Below are positions 8,575 through 16,608 of a stretch of DNA of 64,000 nt, in pieces. Under the pieces are notes generated by a model. It saw only the letters and a list, made by a program, of their open reading frames with translations. It ran no database searches and was not told the origin of the DNA. Every line of letters starts with the position of its first letter. Within the stretch, counting starts at the first letter, position 1. The stretch covers positions 1 through 64,000 of the forward strand of contig NZ_JBHSFP010000005.1 of NCBI RefSeq assembly GCF_042654065.1, written 5' to 3'. Source of the DNA: Sphaerisporangium dianthi. GTDB lineage: Bacteria > Actinomycetota > Actinomycetes > Streptosporangiales > Streptosporangiaceae. Made by a program: the position numbers and the translations under genes.

Positions 8575-10530
8575 TTACCAGCCCTGGTTCTCGGGAAGGG
8601 CCAGCGACAGGTACTTCTCGTCCTCGGAGACCATCACGCCCGAGCGGCAGCACTCGTCCAGGAACGCCGTGACCTCGCTCAGCGACACGTCGAACCCGCG
8701 GTCCAGGAGTGTCTGGTGGACGCGCTTCCGGCCGCGGGCGGTGTCCCCGCACGCCTCGTACGCCTCGCCGTGCCAGCCGTGGAGCACGGCCTTGCGGGGG
8801 CTGCCCGAGCGGGTGTCGATGATGCTCACCTTGCCGGGCAGGCGCTGGTAGAACAGGACCGGCCGGCCGCCGCTCGCCCATCGTTCGCGCCAGCCCGCCA
8901 CCGCGGAGGCGAGCAGGTCGTGGCTCTCCCGGGAGGCGACGTCCGAGGCCCCGAAGTCGAAGAAGTAGGCGATCCGCGAATGGTCGAGCTCAGGGGGGTA
9001 CACGTACTTGTAGCTGGCCTGGGGGCGGATGTCCTCGATCGCGAACGAGGGGTCCATGAAGTAGGGGCTGAAGCGCTCGAGCCAGATGCCTATCTGGCTC
9101 GCGGGCGGCTGCAGGTGCTGGATGAGCGGGACGAGCTCCGCCTGCTCGGTGTAGTCGGTGTCGGTCTCGCCGGGGAAGCCGAAGAGGATGTGCCATTCCA
9201 CGGAGATGCCGAAGTAGGCCGCCCACTTCAGCAGGCGTATGTTGATCAGCTTGGTCGAGCCCTTGCGCATCAGTTCGAGCACGTGGGTGTTCAGGCTCTC
9301 GATGCCGGGCTGGACCCGCCGGATGCCGGCGCGCCTCAGCAGCCCCAGTTGCTCGCGCGTCAGGTTGGCCTTGACCTCGAAGAACAGGTCGATGTCCCAG
9401 CGCCGCTCCACCAGCTCCGCGCAGAAGGAGGTCAGGTACTTCATGTCGAGGATGTTGTCCACCGCGTCGATGCGGCGCGTCGGGTAGGCGAGGAGGAGCT
9501 CTTCGAGGTCCTTCAGTGCCCGGTCGCCGGTCTTGGAGCGGTAGTCCATGCCGAGGGCGTTCAGCCCGCAGAACGTGCAGTGGTGCCGCTGGCCCCACCA
9601 GCAGCCCCGGGAGAACTCCACGGGGAGGCGGACGGCGTTGTCGCCCAGGACGCGCGAGGTGTCATGCCGCGCGAGGCTGCGGAAATAGTCGTGGTAGTCG
9701 GGCGCGGGCAGGTCGTTGAGGTCGTACGTGCGCGCCGCCTCGTCCGGCTCGTCCGGGAGCGCCCCCTGGCGGTGCACGCCCGGGATCGGGTCGCGGGTGC
9801 CCGCGGCGAGTCCGTGCAGCAGGGCGGGCAGGGCGATGTCGCCCTCACCGGACACCACGTAGTCGATCCACGGCAGCTTCTCGGCGTAGGCGACGCCCAT
9901 CCCGGCGTCGAAGTTCGCGCCGCCGTAGATCAGCGGCAGGTCCGGGAAGCGGGCCTTGAGCCGGCGGCCCAGGGCGAAGGAGGCGGTGTTCTGCAGGAAC
10001 GTCGAGGAGAACCCGACGGCGTCGTAGGACGCCCAGTCCACGGAGTCGACGCAGCCGTCGACCCAGGCGGGAAGGATCTCGCGGCGGAAGGCCACCAGCC
10101 GCGCGGGGCCGTCCGCAAGGATCCGCGACCAGCTCTCGGAGACCTCCGGGTACTCCGTGAAGTAGTCCGCCTCCGGCTCGATGTCGCCGAACGCCGCGTA
10201 CGAGAAGAGCCATTCCCCCAGCTGGTGGAACCGGTCGTCGTTCATCTCGGAGATCCGGTCGTAGATCCGGTTCCCGAGCAGGGCGCTCAGTTCGAGGTTG
10301 AGGTACAGCGCGTCGCAGTCGTGACCGGCCCGCTTGACGATCGCCTGCAGCAGACCGCACTGGATGGAGGGCGCGTCGGCCCAGGACCACGGCATGTTGA
10401 CCAGCGCGACCCGCAGACGCCGCGGCGGGGGAGGTAGAACCGGCCGGGACCGGTCCTTGGACACCAGTGGCAGCGTTCTGGCCTTCGCCACGGAGTCCGC
10501 CGGTTCACCGGCACCAGGCCTTGGATTCAA
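8575..10530 (-). CDS. RiPP maturation radical SAM protein 1 family (B12-binding, C-methyltransferase-like)
   Basis: A 651-residue enzyme. A TTG start at 10530 is chosen because GGAGGAGG lies 5 bases upstream and no better start fits. The N-terminal third has a Rossmann-like cobalamin-binding region (RVALVNMPWSWADAPSIQCG, then IYGGANFD). The radical SAM core has the family-typical wide cluster motif GCWWGQRHHCTFCGLN (C-x7-C-x2-C), followed by GIESLNTHVL and a FGFPGET segment. The C-terminal 110 residues resemble the small peptide-recognition tail seen in this family. Members are known as ribosomal peptide maturation radical SAM enzymes, often C-methyltransferases. Here it is second in a two-gene operon that diverges from the precursor gene. 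Confidence 0.85.
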   Translation of the reverse strand: MNPRPGAGEPADSVAKARTLPLVSKDRSRPVLPPPPRRLRVALVNMPWSWADAPSIQCGLLQAIVKRAGHDCDALYLNLELSALLGNRIYDRISEMNDDRFHQLGEWLFSYAAFGDIEPEADYFTEYPEVSESWSRILADGPARLVAFRREILPAWVDGCVDSVDWASYDAVGFSSTFLQNTASFALGRRLKARFPDLPLIYGGANFDAGMGVAYAEKLPWIDYVVSGEGDIALPALLHGLAAGTRDPIPGVHRQGALPDEPDEAARTYDLNDLPAPDYHDYFRSLARHDTSRVLGDNAVRLPVEFSRGCWWGQRHHCTFCGLNALGMDYRSKTGDRALKDLEELLLAYPTRRIDAVDNILDMKYLTSFCAELVERRWDIDLFFEVKANLTREQLGLLRRAGIRRVQPGIESLNTHVLELMRKGSTKLINIRLLKWAAYFGISVEWHILFGFPGETDTDYTEQAELVPLIQHLQPPASQIGIWLERFSPYFMDPSFAIEDIRPQASYKYVYPPELDHSRIAYFFDFGASDVASRESHDLLASAVAGWRERWASGGRPVLFYQRLPGKVSIIDTRSGSPRKAVLHGWHGEAYEACGDTARGRKRVHQTLLDRGFDVSLSEVTAFLDECCRSGVMVSEDEKYLSLALPENQGW

Positions 10531-10604
10531 TGTTCCCTCCTCCGCGGCGAACGCCGTCGAGCAGTGGGTGGGCCCTCTGAGAGTGATCGATCCTTGTGAA
10601 GCGG

Positions 10605-12755
10605 CTAGAAGTCGCCGCGAGCCTGCGCGGTGAGTTTGATGACCTGCCGGAGGCGGTCGGGCGCCAGCAGGCGGCCGGCCGCCGGGAGGGTGAAGGCGGT
10701 GCCGGAGGGCAGGACCGCCACCCAGCCGTCGCCGCGGCGCGCCTTCCCCCGTTCGCCGAGCCAGGGGCCCATCGACGCGCTGCTCGCGCCCCCGTCGCGT
10801 TTGAGCAGGAAGAACTGGTCGCGCAGGTCCTCGAACGCGGCGAACTCCTCGATGTTGGTGAACGGGATGGTGGAGTCCGTGATCGGCACGAGGTCGACGC
10901 GAGGGGCGTCGAGCGGGCCGCCGGGGGTGAGTCTCCGCCCGAACGCCGAGAAGTACAGCATGGTGTGCGCGGTGTCGATGCCCCCGACGAACGGCCGGTC
11001 GTCGGCTGAACGCCTGGTCGCCCGCATGCGGTCGTCGCCGGGCCGCCTGTCGATCTCGCCTGGCCACCTGGCGGACCCTTCGGCGCGATCCCGCCAGGGC
11101 AGGTAGCGGACGATGTCCTCGCTCGGCGGCAGCGGCACGATCTCGACGCCGAACGCGTCCGGACTCTTGGCGACGATGGAACCGGGCGTCAGGGAGAACG
11201 TGCCGATGCCGGCGATCGACCAGAGCTCCTCGTGCTCGATCAGGAAGTCGTACGTGCGCGCGGCCTCGTCGGCGCGCTCGCTGGGGAATCCGGTGAACCC
11301 CATCATCTGGGCGCCGATCCCGTGCTTCGCGAGCTCGGCGAGGATCTCGGGCACCTCCGCGATCCGCACCCCCTTGTCGATCAGGTCCAGGACCCTCTGG
11401 GAGGCGGACTCGTAGCCGAAGGAGACGGCGACGCATCCGGCGTCCCGCAGCCGCCGCGACATGTCGCGCTTGGGGAAGGTCCGTTCCAGGCGCAGCTCGG
11501 CGGACCACCGCACCGGGGCCGGCAGGTCCTTCATCGCGTCGCAGAGCAGGCGCAGGTACCGGGGGGACATCGCGTCCACCGCGAAGTACACCGTGCGGCC
11601 GATCTGGGTGATCTCCTGAAGGTCCTCGACGACCCTGTCGACGGGACGTTCCCGCGACGGCGACGTCGGCCGGTCGGAGTTGAGGCCGTAGTCGCAGAAC
11701 GTGCACTTGTTCCAGTAGCAGCCCCTCGTGGGGCTGTACAGGACCACGGGCTCCGGCGACCAGTAGGAGTCCCAGTCCCAGACGTCGTAGGCCGGGGCCG
11801 GCAGTTCGGCCATGTTCTCGTAGTTGATCGACGAGGGGCGGGACGGCGCGTCCTCGCGGCTCAGCACTCCGGGGATCCCGGCGAGGCCGCGTCCGTCACG
11901 GACGGCGGCCAGGATGTCGCAGAAGGGCGTCTCCCCCTCGCCGGGGACGATGAGGTCCACGTCCGTGAACAGCCGCCAGTAGTCCCCGGGAACCCGGGCG
12001 AACCGGACGTGGTCGCACACCTCGGTGCCGCCGAACACGATGACGGCGTCCGGGCAGGCCGCCCGTGCCTGTCTCGCGAGGCGCAGGGCCATGGGCAGTT
12101 GCCCGGTGAAGCTGACCGAGAAGCCGATGAGCGGCCACTCGCGCTCCCGCAGGACCTCCTGGAAGGGCCCCTGGACGTAGGGATCGAACGGGCCGGTCAG
12201 GGCGTCGAGCACCGCGGCGTCGCACAGGTCCTCGTAGCACGACAGGTTCACCACCCCGCCGAGCCTGATCTGGAAGTCGGCGATGCTCTGCGGGGCGCCG
12301 TCGAGGCAGAGGAGCTCCTGCCAGCGTTTCATCGCGAGGACGGCCTGCCGGTAGGTCGGATAGTGGTAGAACGACGGGCCGTCCTTGAAGATCTCGACGG
12401 CCCTGCCGACGAAGTCGGGCGCCAGCCCCTGCGCGGCGAGGGCGGCCCGGTAGGCGAGTTCGTCCGCCCTGGTGACCTCGTCGGCCGCCTCGACGCGTTT
12501 CCTCGTCTGGGCCGCCCGGTCCAGCAGGTCGCCGACCTGCTCCGGGCGGGCGAGGTGGTTCAGCGCGTCGATGTTCGCGTCGAGGCAGCGGCCGCCGGAG
12601 AACCCCGCGCGCCGCGCCGCGCCCACGAGATACGGGATCGAATGGTACGGCTGCGTCGGGTCGGTCAGCGGCGGATTGATCAGCAGATAGGGAAGGTCGC
12701 TTTCCCGGCGCTTTCGGCTGCGAATCGGAAGGCTTTCGGTCAGGAATATGGTCAC
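10605..12755 (-). CDS. B12-binding radical SAM enzyme, RiPP-associated
   Basis: A 716-residue protein; the GTG at 12755 has GGAGG 5 bases upstream, which beats the in-frame ATG at 12821. The N terminus reads LPYLLINPPLTDPTQPYHS, typical of BchE-like cobalamin/radical SAM proteins. A cobalamin-fold segment includes IVFGGTEVCDHVRF. The cluster motif is RGCYWNKCTFCDYG (C-x4-C-x2-C, one residue longer than the classical spacing), followed by SFGYESASQRVLDLIDKG and GFTGFPSE. The C-terminal 130 residues carry a PFTNIEEFAAFEDLRDQFF block. It likely acts on the precursor beside the 651-residue enzyme; methylation of unactivated carbon is the family precedent, but the reaction is not proven. Confidence 0.75.
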   Translation of the reverse strand: MTIFLTESLPIRSRKRRESDLPYLLINPPLTDPTQPYHSIPYLVGAARRAGFSGGRCLDANIDALNHLARPEQVGDLLDRAAQTRKRVEAADEVTRADELAYRAALAAQGLAPDFVGRAVEIFKDGPSFYHYPTYRQAVLAMKRWQELLCLDGAPQSIADFQIRLGGVVNLSCYEDLCDAAVLDALTGPFDPYVQGPFQEVLREREWPLIGFSVSFTGQLPMALRLARQARAACPDAVIVFGGTEVCDHVRFARVPGDYWRLFTDVDLIVPGEGETPFCDILAAVRDGRGLAGIPGVLSREDAPSRPSSINYENMAELPAPAYDVWDWDSYWSPEPVVLYSPTRGCYWNKCTFCDYGLNSDRPTSPSRERPVDRVVEDLQEITQIGRTVYFAVDAMSPRYLRLLCDAMKDLPAPVRWSAELRLERTFPKRDMSRRLRDAGCVAVSFGYESASQRVLDLIDKGVRIAEVPEILAELAKHGIGAQMMGFTGFPSERADEAARTYDFLIEHEELWSIAGIGTFSLTPGSIVAKSPDAFGVEIVPLPPSEDIVRYLPWRDRAEGSARWPGEIDRRPGDDRMRATRRSADDRPFVGGIDTAHTMLYFSAFGRRLTPGGPLDAPRVDLVPITDSTIPFTNIEEFAAFEDLRDQFFLLKRDGGASSASMGPWLGERGKARRGDGWVAVLPSGTAFTLPAAGRLLAPDRLRQVIKLTAQARGDF

Positions 12756-12859
12756 CCGTTCCTCCGTAATCGCGCCGGCATCGCCCGGCAGGGCGGGTGC
12801 CACCTTGATCGCGAGTTTCACATAACCAGGCGATATTTGGAAGCCGTGCCGATCGGGCC

Positions 12860-12916
12860 ATTCTTAGGAGCACCGCCGAGTGATTTTAAGAACACTTCGC
12901 CGTGTCTCCTAAGAAT
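12860..12916. promoter_or_regulatory. 57-bp imperfect palindrome in the divergent RiPP promoter region
   Basis: ATTCTTAGGAG (12860-12870) is exactly inverted at 12906-12916, and the arms continue imperfectly inward (CACCGCCGAGTG against CACTTCGCCGTGT). It lies between the divergent radical SAM operon and the precursor promoter, and is far more AT-rich than its surroundings. An operator for a dimeric regulator is the simplest reading; a transcribed hairpin is the alternative. Confidence 0.6.
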
Positions 12917-12977
12917 CCGTTGGAGGTGGGGGCTGGACGGCGATCTGGGGGCGACCTATGTTCGCTGACGTAGCGGA

Positions 12978-13000
12978 TATGATCCACGCCACCAGGAGGA
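12978..13000 (+). promoter_or_regulatory. Candidate -10 box and ribosome binding site of the precursor gene
   Basis: TATGAT (12978-12983) matches the -10 consensus. AGGAGGA (12994-13000) is a near-perfect Shine-Dalgarno 5 bases before the ATG at 13006. No convincing -35 is seen 17 bases upstream, which would suit an activated promoter. Confidence 0.4.
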
Positions 13001-13005
13001 TCAGC

Positions 13006-13194
13006 ATGTCTCAAGACCCACTCGCGCCGCTCAACGCGGCAGGTCTGCAGCGGCTGCCGGAACAGATGAGGGTCGTGTTCGAAGACCTCAGCCCGGAGGA
13101 GCTGCGGGTCGCGGGCGCCATTCAGGAACGGCTCAACGCGCTGGCGCCCGAGGTCGAAGGCCAGGTCAACGACAACAACAACTGTCTCTGCTAG
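13006..13194 (+). CDS. RiPP precursor peptide with NDNNNCLC C terminus
   Basis: A 62-residue peptide with an excellent ribosome binding site (AGGAGGA). The leader is amphipathic and acidic (LPEQMRVVFEDLSPEELRV, then AIQERLNALAPEVEGQ), without Cys, Ser-rich or aromatic core residues. The C terminus reads VNDNNNCLC, so both cysteines (Cys60, Cys62) are at the very end and the last residue is Cys. That fits a decarboxylase acting on a C-terminal cysteine, and such an enzyme is encoded two genes downstream. A hairpin separates this gene from the enzyme operon, as expected for an abundant precursor. The leader/core boundary is not visible; cleavage near GQ/VN is a guess. Confidence 0.8.
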   Translation: MSQDPLAPLNAAGLQRLPEQMRVVFEDLSPEELRVAGAIQERLNALAPEVEGQVNDNNNCLC

Positions 13195-13199
13195 CGACA

Positions 13200-13231
13200 T
13201 TCCCGGCCCGCCTTCTCCAGTGGGCCGGGAA
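13200..13231 (+). terminator. Hairpin between precursor and modification operon
   Basis: TTCCCGGCCC (13200-13209) pairs exactly with 13222-13231 across 12 bases, five bases after the precursor stop. It likely acts as a partial terminator that keeps precursor mRNA in excess over enzyme mRNA. Confidence 0.7.
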
Positions 13232-13255
13232 GCATGAGCGCTGAGAGGTAAGGAC

Positions 13256-14617
13256 ATGGGGGAGAAGGTCAGTCGCTATGTGGTCATGAGTGACCGCACT
13301 TATGGAGACGACGAAGGAATTCAGGTCCGAATCCTTTATGCGACGCGAACCGCGAAGCTGATGTTCGTCATCCCCCAGGTCGCCGACGCCCTTCGCAGGG
13401 GCGAGCTCGGCGAGATCTCGCCGGGCACCCTCGCCGAGTTCAGGAAGGCACAGGTCGTGGTGCCGGACGGGCTGGACGAGCTCGACGACATCCTCCAGCG
13501 CAACCGGACGGCCGCCCGCGACCCCTCGACGGTGAGCTTCATCCTGCTGCCGACGTCGTACTGCAACATGGGCTGCACGTACTGCGGCCAGGAGCACGTG
13601 CGCGGAGGGCTGACCGCCGACCACCGCGATCGGGTCCGGGCCCGGGTGCTGCGCGCCCTGCGGCTGCCGGCGAGCAGGCGGCTGGCCGTGGACTGGTTCG
13701 GCGCGGAACCGATGATGGGGTACGCGGTCATGCGCCACCTCGCCCGGGACTTCGTCCGGGCGGCGGACGAGGCGGGCGCCGAGTACACCTCGTCGATCGT
13801 GACCAACGGCAGCCTGCTGAACGCGAGGAACCTCGAGGTCCTCATCAAAGAGTGCCGGATCTCGAAGTTCTACCTCACCGTGGACGGCCCGCCCGACGTG
13901 CACGACGTCCACCGGCCGGCGAAGAGCGGCGCCGGGTCCTTCTGGAAGATCGTGCGCACCGTCCGCGCGGCGCTCGACAACGACGACTACCGGCACGTGA
14001 CGTTCGACTTCCGGACCAACGTCGACGTGCACAACCAGGACAGCATCCTTCGCTACATCGAGCTGATGGCCGAGCTGGGGTTCCACCAGCCGAACGTGAA
14101 CTTCACGCTCGCCCGCGTCCGCCCCTGGGGGAACGACGTCTCGGCCATCGAACTCGCGGGGGCGGAGTACGCCGAACGCGAGCTCGCGTGGCTGGCCGCC
14201 ATGCAGCGGAGCGGCCTGCCCCACATGCGGATGCCCACGCTGGCCAAGAAGATCACCTGCCCGGCGGTGAAGCGGACGGCGGAACTGATCAGCGGCACCG
14301 GGAACATCTTCTCCTGCACCGACCACCCGCTCGTGCCGGAGGCGGAGCGGACCGCGGCGCTCGCGCACATCGGCCGCGAGGACCTTCCGGCCATCCGGCC
14401 GAAGGGCGAGTTCGACGACTGGCAGGACGAGATCGCGCAGGGCAGGTCCTGGTGCAGAGACTGCGTCTTCCTTCCCACCTGCGGAGGCTCGTGCCCGAAG
14501 GCGTGGCACGAGGGCAATCCGCCGTGCCCGAGCTACAAGCACAACGTCCAGGGACGGCTCGACCTCGTCGCCGAGCGCCTCGGCCTGCGGCCGATCCAGG
14601 CCGGGATGGCTCGATGA
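13256..14617 (+). CDS. Radical SAM/SPASM peptide-modifying enzyme
   Basis: A 453-residue protein; AAGGA (13249-13253) precedes ATG 13256. The radical SAM motif is CNMGCTYC (Cys103, Cys107, Cys110), followed by a core with DWFGAEPMMGY and SIVTNGSLL. The C-terminal SPASM region has the usual auxiliary cluster cysteines: one in KKITCPAVKR, one in NIFSCTDH, then SWCRDCVFLPTCGGSC and PPCPSYKHN. The N-terminal 90 residues contain a small PqqD-like leader-binding type fold candidate (QVADALRRGELGEIS). SPASM enzymes typically make thioether, C-C, C-N or C-O crosslinks, or epimerise peptides. With Cys60 and Cys62 as the only thiols, a thioether or Asn-directed modification is plausible. First enzyme gene of the operon. 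Confidence 0.9.
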   Translation: MGEKVSRYVVMSDRTYGDDEGIQVRILYATRTAKLMFVIPQVADALRRGELGEISPGTLAEFRKAQVVVPDGLDELDDILQRNRTAARDPSTVSFILLPTSYCNMGCTYCGQEHVRGGLTADHRDRVRARVLRALRLPASRRLAVDWFGAEPMMGYAVMRHLARDFVRAADEAGAEYTSSIVTNGSLLNARNLEVLIKECRISKFYLTVDGPPDVHDVHRPAKSGAGSFWKIVRTVRAALDNDDYRHVTFDFRTNVDVHNQDSILRYIELMAELGFHQPNVNFTLARVRPWGNDVSAIELAGAEYAERELAWLAAMQRSGLPHMRMPTLAKKITCPAVKRTAELISGTGNIFSCTDHPLVPEAERTAALAHIGREDLPAIRPKGEFDDWQDEIAQGRSWCRDCVFLPTCGGSCPKAWHEGNPPCPSYKHNVQGRLDLVAERLGLRPIQAGMAR

Positions 14618-14734
14618 TCCGGTGAGCGGCGAGACCGGCGTGCTCGGCGACGCGGTGAAGGGCGGGACGAACCCGCCCGGTGATCCGGTGAGCGGCGAGA
14701 CGAACCTGCGCGGTGATCCGGTGAGCGGCGAGAC
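14615..14734 (+). repeat. 33-bp tandem repeats across a gene junction
   Basis: TGATCCGGTGAGCGGCGAGAC occurs at 14615, 14681 and 14714, with a degenerate unit at about 14648, giving four 33-bp units. The first copy contains the stop codon of the radical SAM gene and a GTG start; later copies repeat the same in-frame GTG, so the flavoprotein has several possible starts (14622, 14688, 14721). Confidence 0.85.
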
Positions 14735-15305
14735 GAACCTGCTCGTGGGCGCCTGCGGCGCGGCGAACGTCGTCAACCTCCCCGGCTACCTGATGGCCCT
14801 GCGCAAGCTGTCCGGGCTCAAGGTGCACGTCGTCATGACGGCCACGGCGGCCCGGTTCCTCCCGGTCGAGACCGTGCGGCTGCTGAGCGACGCGGCGTTC
14901 GGGGAGGGCGAGGGCAACTTCGACCCCGGGCACGCGAGGCTCGCGGCCTGGGCCGACCGGTTCATCGTGCTCCCGGCGACCGCGCACACGCTCGCGCAGG
15001 CGGCGCACGGATTCGCCGGAAGCCTGCTGACCGCGACGCTGCTGGCCTACGAGGGCTCGGCGATCTTCTTCCCCAGCATGAACGCGGTGATGTGGAAGAA
15101 GCCGGCCGTCCAGCGCAACGTCGCCCAGTTGCGGGCGGACGGGCACCACGTCGCCGAGCCGGTGATGACGCAGTGCTGGGAGATCGCCGGCGCGTCCGTG
15201 CGGACCGGTCCGGGGCTACCTTCGCCGGGCCAGGTCGCCGGGCTCGTCGAGCACATCATCACACTGACGCGGGGCGCCCCGGCGGCGGACAGGGAGGCGC
15301 TGTGA
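14622..15305 (+). CDS. LanD/EpiD-type (HFCD) flavoprotein cysteine decarboxylase
   Basis: Up to 227 residues if the first GTG (14622) is used. The conserved fold starts only at TNLLVGACGAANVVN, so GTG 14721 gives a normal-length protein of about 194 residues and the upstream residues are repeat-derived. HFCD features: the active-site His in GHARLAAWADR, a PATAHT version of the PASANT motif, and MNAVMWKKPAVQRNV matching the substrate-binding PxMNxxMW clamp. Relatives oxidatively decarboxylate a C-terminal cysteine to an aminoenethiol using FMN (EpiD, MrsD, TvaF). The precursor here ends in Cys, so the partner is evident. Coenzyme A biosynthesis is unlikely because the CoaB domain is missing and the gene sits inside a RiPP operon. 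Confidence 0.9.
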   Translation: MSGETGVLGDAVKGGTNPPGDPVSGETNLRGDPVSGETNLLVGACGAANVVNLPGYLMALRKLSGLKVHVVMTATAARFLPVETVRLLSDAAFGEGEGNFDPGHARLAAWADRFIVLPATAHTLAQAAHGFAGSLLTATLLAYEGSAIFFPSMNAVMWKKPAVQRNVAQLRADGHHVAEPVMTQCWEIAGASVRTGPGLPSPGQVAGLVEHIITLTRGAPAADREAL

Positions 15306-16570
15306 CCCGGACGCTGATCTCCGTGATCAAGACGCCCCTGACCACCGGGCCGATGGCCGTACGGGGGTTCCCCTGGCTGATCGCCGGCCAGTTCACCTCC
15401 AGCATCGGGGACATGTGCTTCGCGATCGCGTTGCCGTGGCTGGTCCTGTCGTCCGACGGCGGCCCGGTCCTGCTCGGCTCGGTGCTGGCCTGCTACGGGA
15501 TAAGCCGCGCGGCCGCGACGCCCCTCGGCGGCATCCTCACCGACCGCTTCGGCGCGCGGCCGATCATGATGGCGGCGGACCTCGCCCGATTCGTTCTGAC
15601 CGCGGCGCTCGGCGTCGTGGCCTACACCGTCACGCCGTCGTTCCCGGTGCTGGCCCCGATCACCCTCCTGCTGGGCGTCTGCAGCGGGCTGTTCGTGCCG
15701 GCCTCCTTCGCGCTGCTGCCCTCGCTCCTGCCGGGCGAGGACCTGACCGCGGGGAACTCGATGTCCTCGGTCGTCACCCGGCTCGGCAGCCTCCTCGGAC
15801 CGGCCCTGGGCGGTGTCCTGATCTCCGCCGTCGGGCCGGGCCCCGCGCTGTTCGTCGACGCGGGCACCTTCCTGGTGTCCGCGGCCACGCTGCTGGCGCT
15901 CAACCTGCCGCCGACGACCGCGAACGCGGAGGAGGACGGCGAGGACCAGGCGGTGACGTTCCGCACCGTGCTGCTGCAGGGGCGGTTCCTGCAGATCGTG
16001 CTCGTCGCGGCGGTCATCGGAAACCTCGTGTACATCGGAGCCTCGGAGGTGGCGCTGCCCACGCTGGCCCACAGGGACTTCGGCGCCGGCGGATACGGGA
16101 CGCTGCTCGCCGGGCTCAGCGCCGGGCTGATCGTCGGCGCGCTGCTGGCCCGCGTGCGGGTGCGGCGGCTGAGACCGGCCTACCTGCTGGTGATCCTGGT
16201 GCTCATCATGGGCGTCTCCGTCGCCCTGGTGCCGTTCGCGGGAGGGCTGATCGGAGCCACCGCGTGCATCACCGTCTTCTCCGTCGCCAACGGCTGGTCG
16301 GGGATCACCATCATGACGATGGTGCAGCTGTGGTCCCCGCGCCACCTGCTGGCCCGGGTGATGAGCGTCATGCTTCTCGCGATGTCGGGCACGTTCCCGA
16401 TCTCGGTGGCGCTGACCGGGTGGGGGGTGGAGCGGTTCGGGGTGACCGCGTTCTTCCCGATCGCCGGCTGCGCGATGGCCCTGGCCATCCTGTGGGCGAC
16501 CGCCCAGCCGGCCTTCCGCGACGTCGAGCACGGCGACCGGTACAAAGGAACCAGGGAGACGGTCGCGTGA
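15302..16570 (+). CDS. MFS transporter, probable RiPP exporter
   Basis: A 422-residue protein starting at a GTG that overlaps the upstream stop (GTGA). Twelve hydrophobic segments are visible, with the cytoplasmic loop 2-3 motif GGILTDRFGARPIMM typical of the major facilitator superfamily (antiporter-like, EntS/MefA-type group). It is embedded between the decarboxylase and the subtilase genes, so export of the mature peptide or self-protection is the likely role. No substrate-specific residues can be read. Confidence 0.85.
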   Translation: MTRTLISVIKTPLTTGPMAVRGFPWLIAGQFTSSIGDMCFAIALPWLVLSSDGGPVLLGSVLACYGISRAAATPLGGILTDRFGARPIMMAADLARFVLTAALGVVAYTVTPSFPVLAPITLLLGVCSGLFVPASFALLPSLLPGEDLTAGNSMSSVVTRLGSLLGPALGGVLISAVGPGPALFVDAGTFLVSAATLLALNLPPTTANAEEDGEDQAVTFRTVLLQGRFLQIVLVAAVIGNLVYIGASEVALPTLAHRDFGAGGYGTLLAGLSAGLIVGALLARVRVRRLRPAYLLVILVLIMGVSVALVPFAGGLIGATACITVFSVANGWSGITIMTMVQLWSPRHLLARVMSVMLLAMSGTFPISVALTGWGVERFGVTAFFPIAGCAMALAILWATAQPAFRDVEHGDRYKGTRETVA

Positions 16571-16608
16571 CGGCGGTGGTCCCGGGCCAGGGAGACGGTC
16601 GCGTGACG
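16551..16608 (+). repeat. Duplicated gene-junction segment (36-bp period)
   Basis: CCAGGGAGACGGTCGCGTGACG is present at 16551-16572 and again at 16587-16608. Each copy carries a GTG start; the first overlaps the MFS stop as GTGA (16567-16570), the second is in frame at 16603. The subtilase may start at either. Confidence 0.85.

Noticed and set aside
14622..15305. Housekeeping phosphopantothenoylcysteine decarboxylase (CoaBC)
   Set aside because: Only the flavoprotein half is present, and its place in the RiPP operon beside a Cys-ending precursor favours the LanD role.
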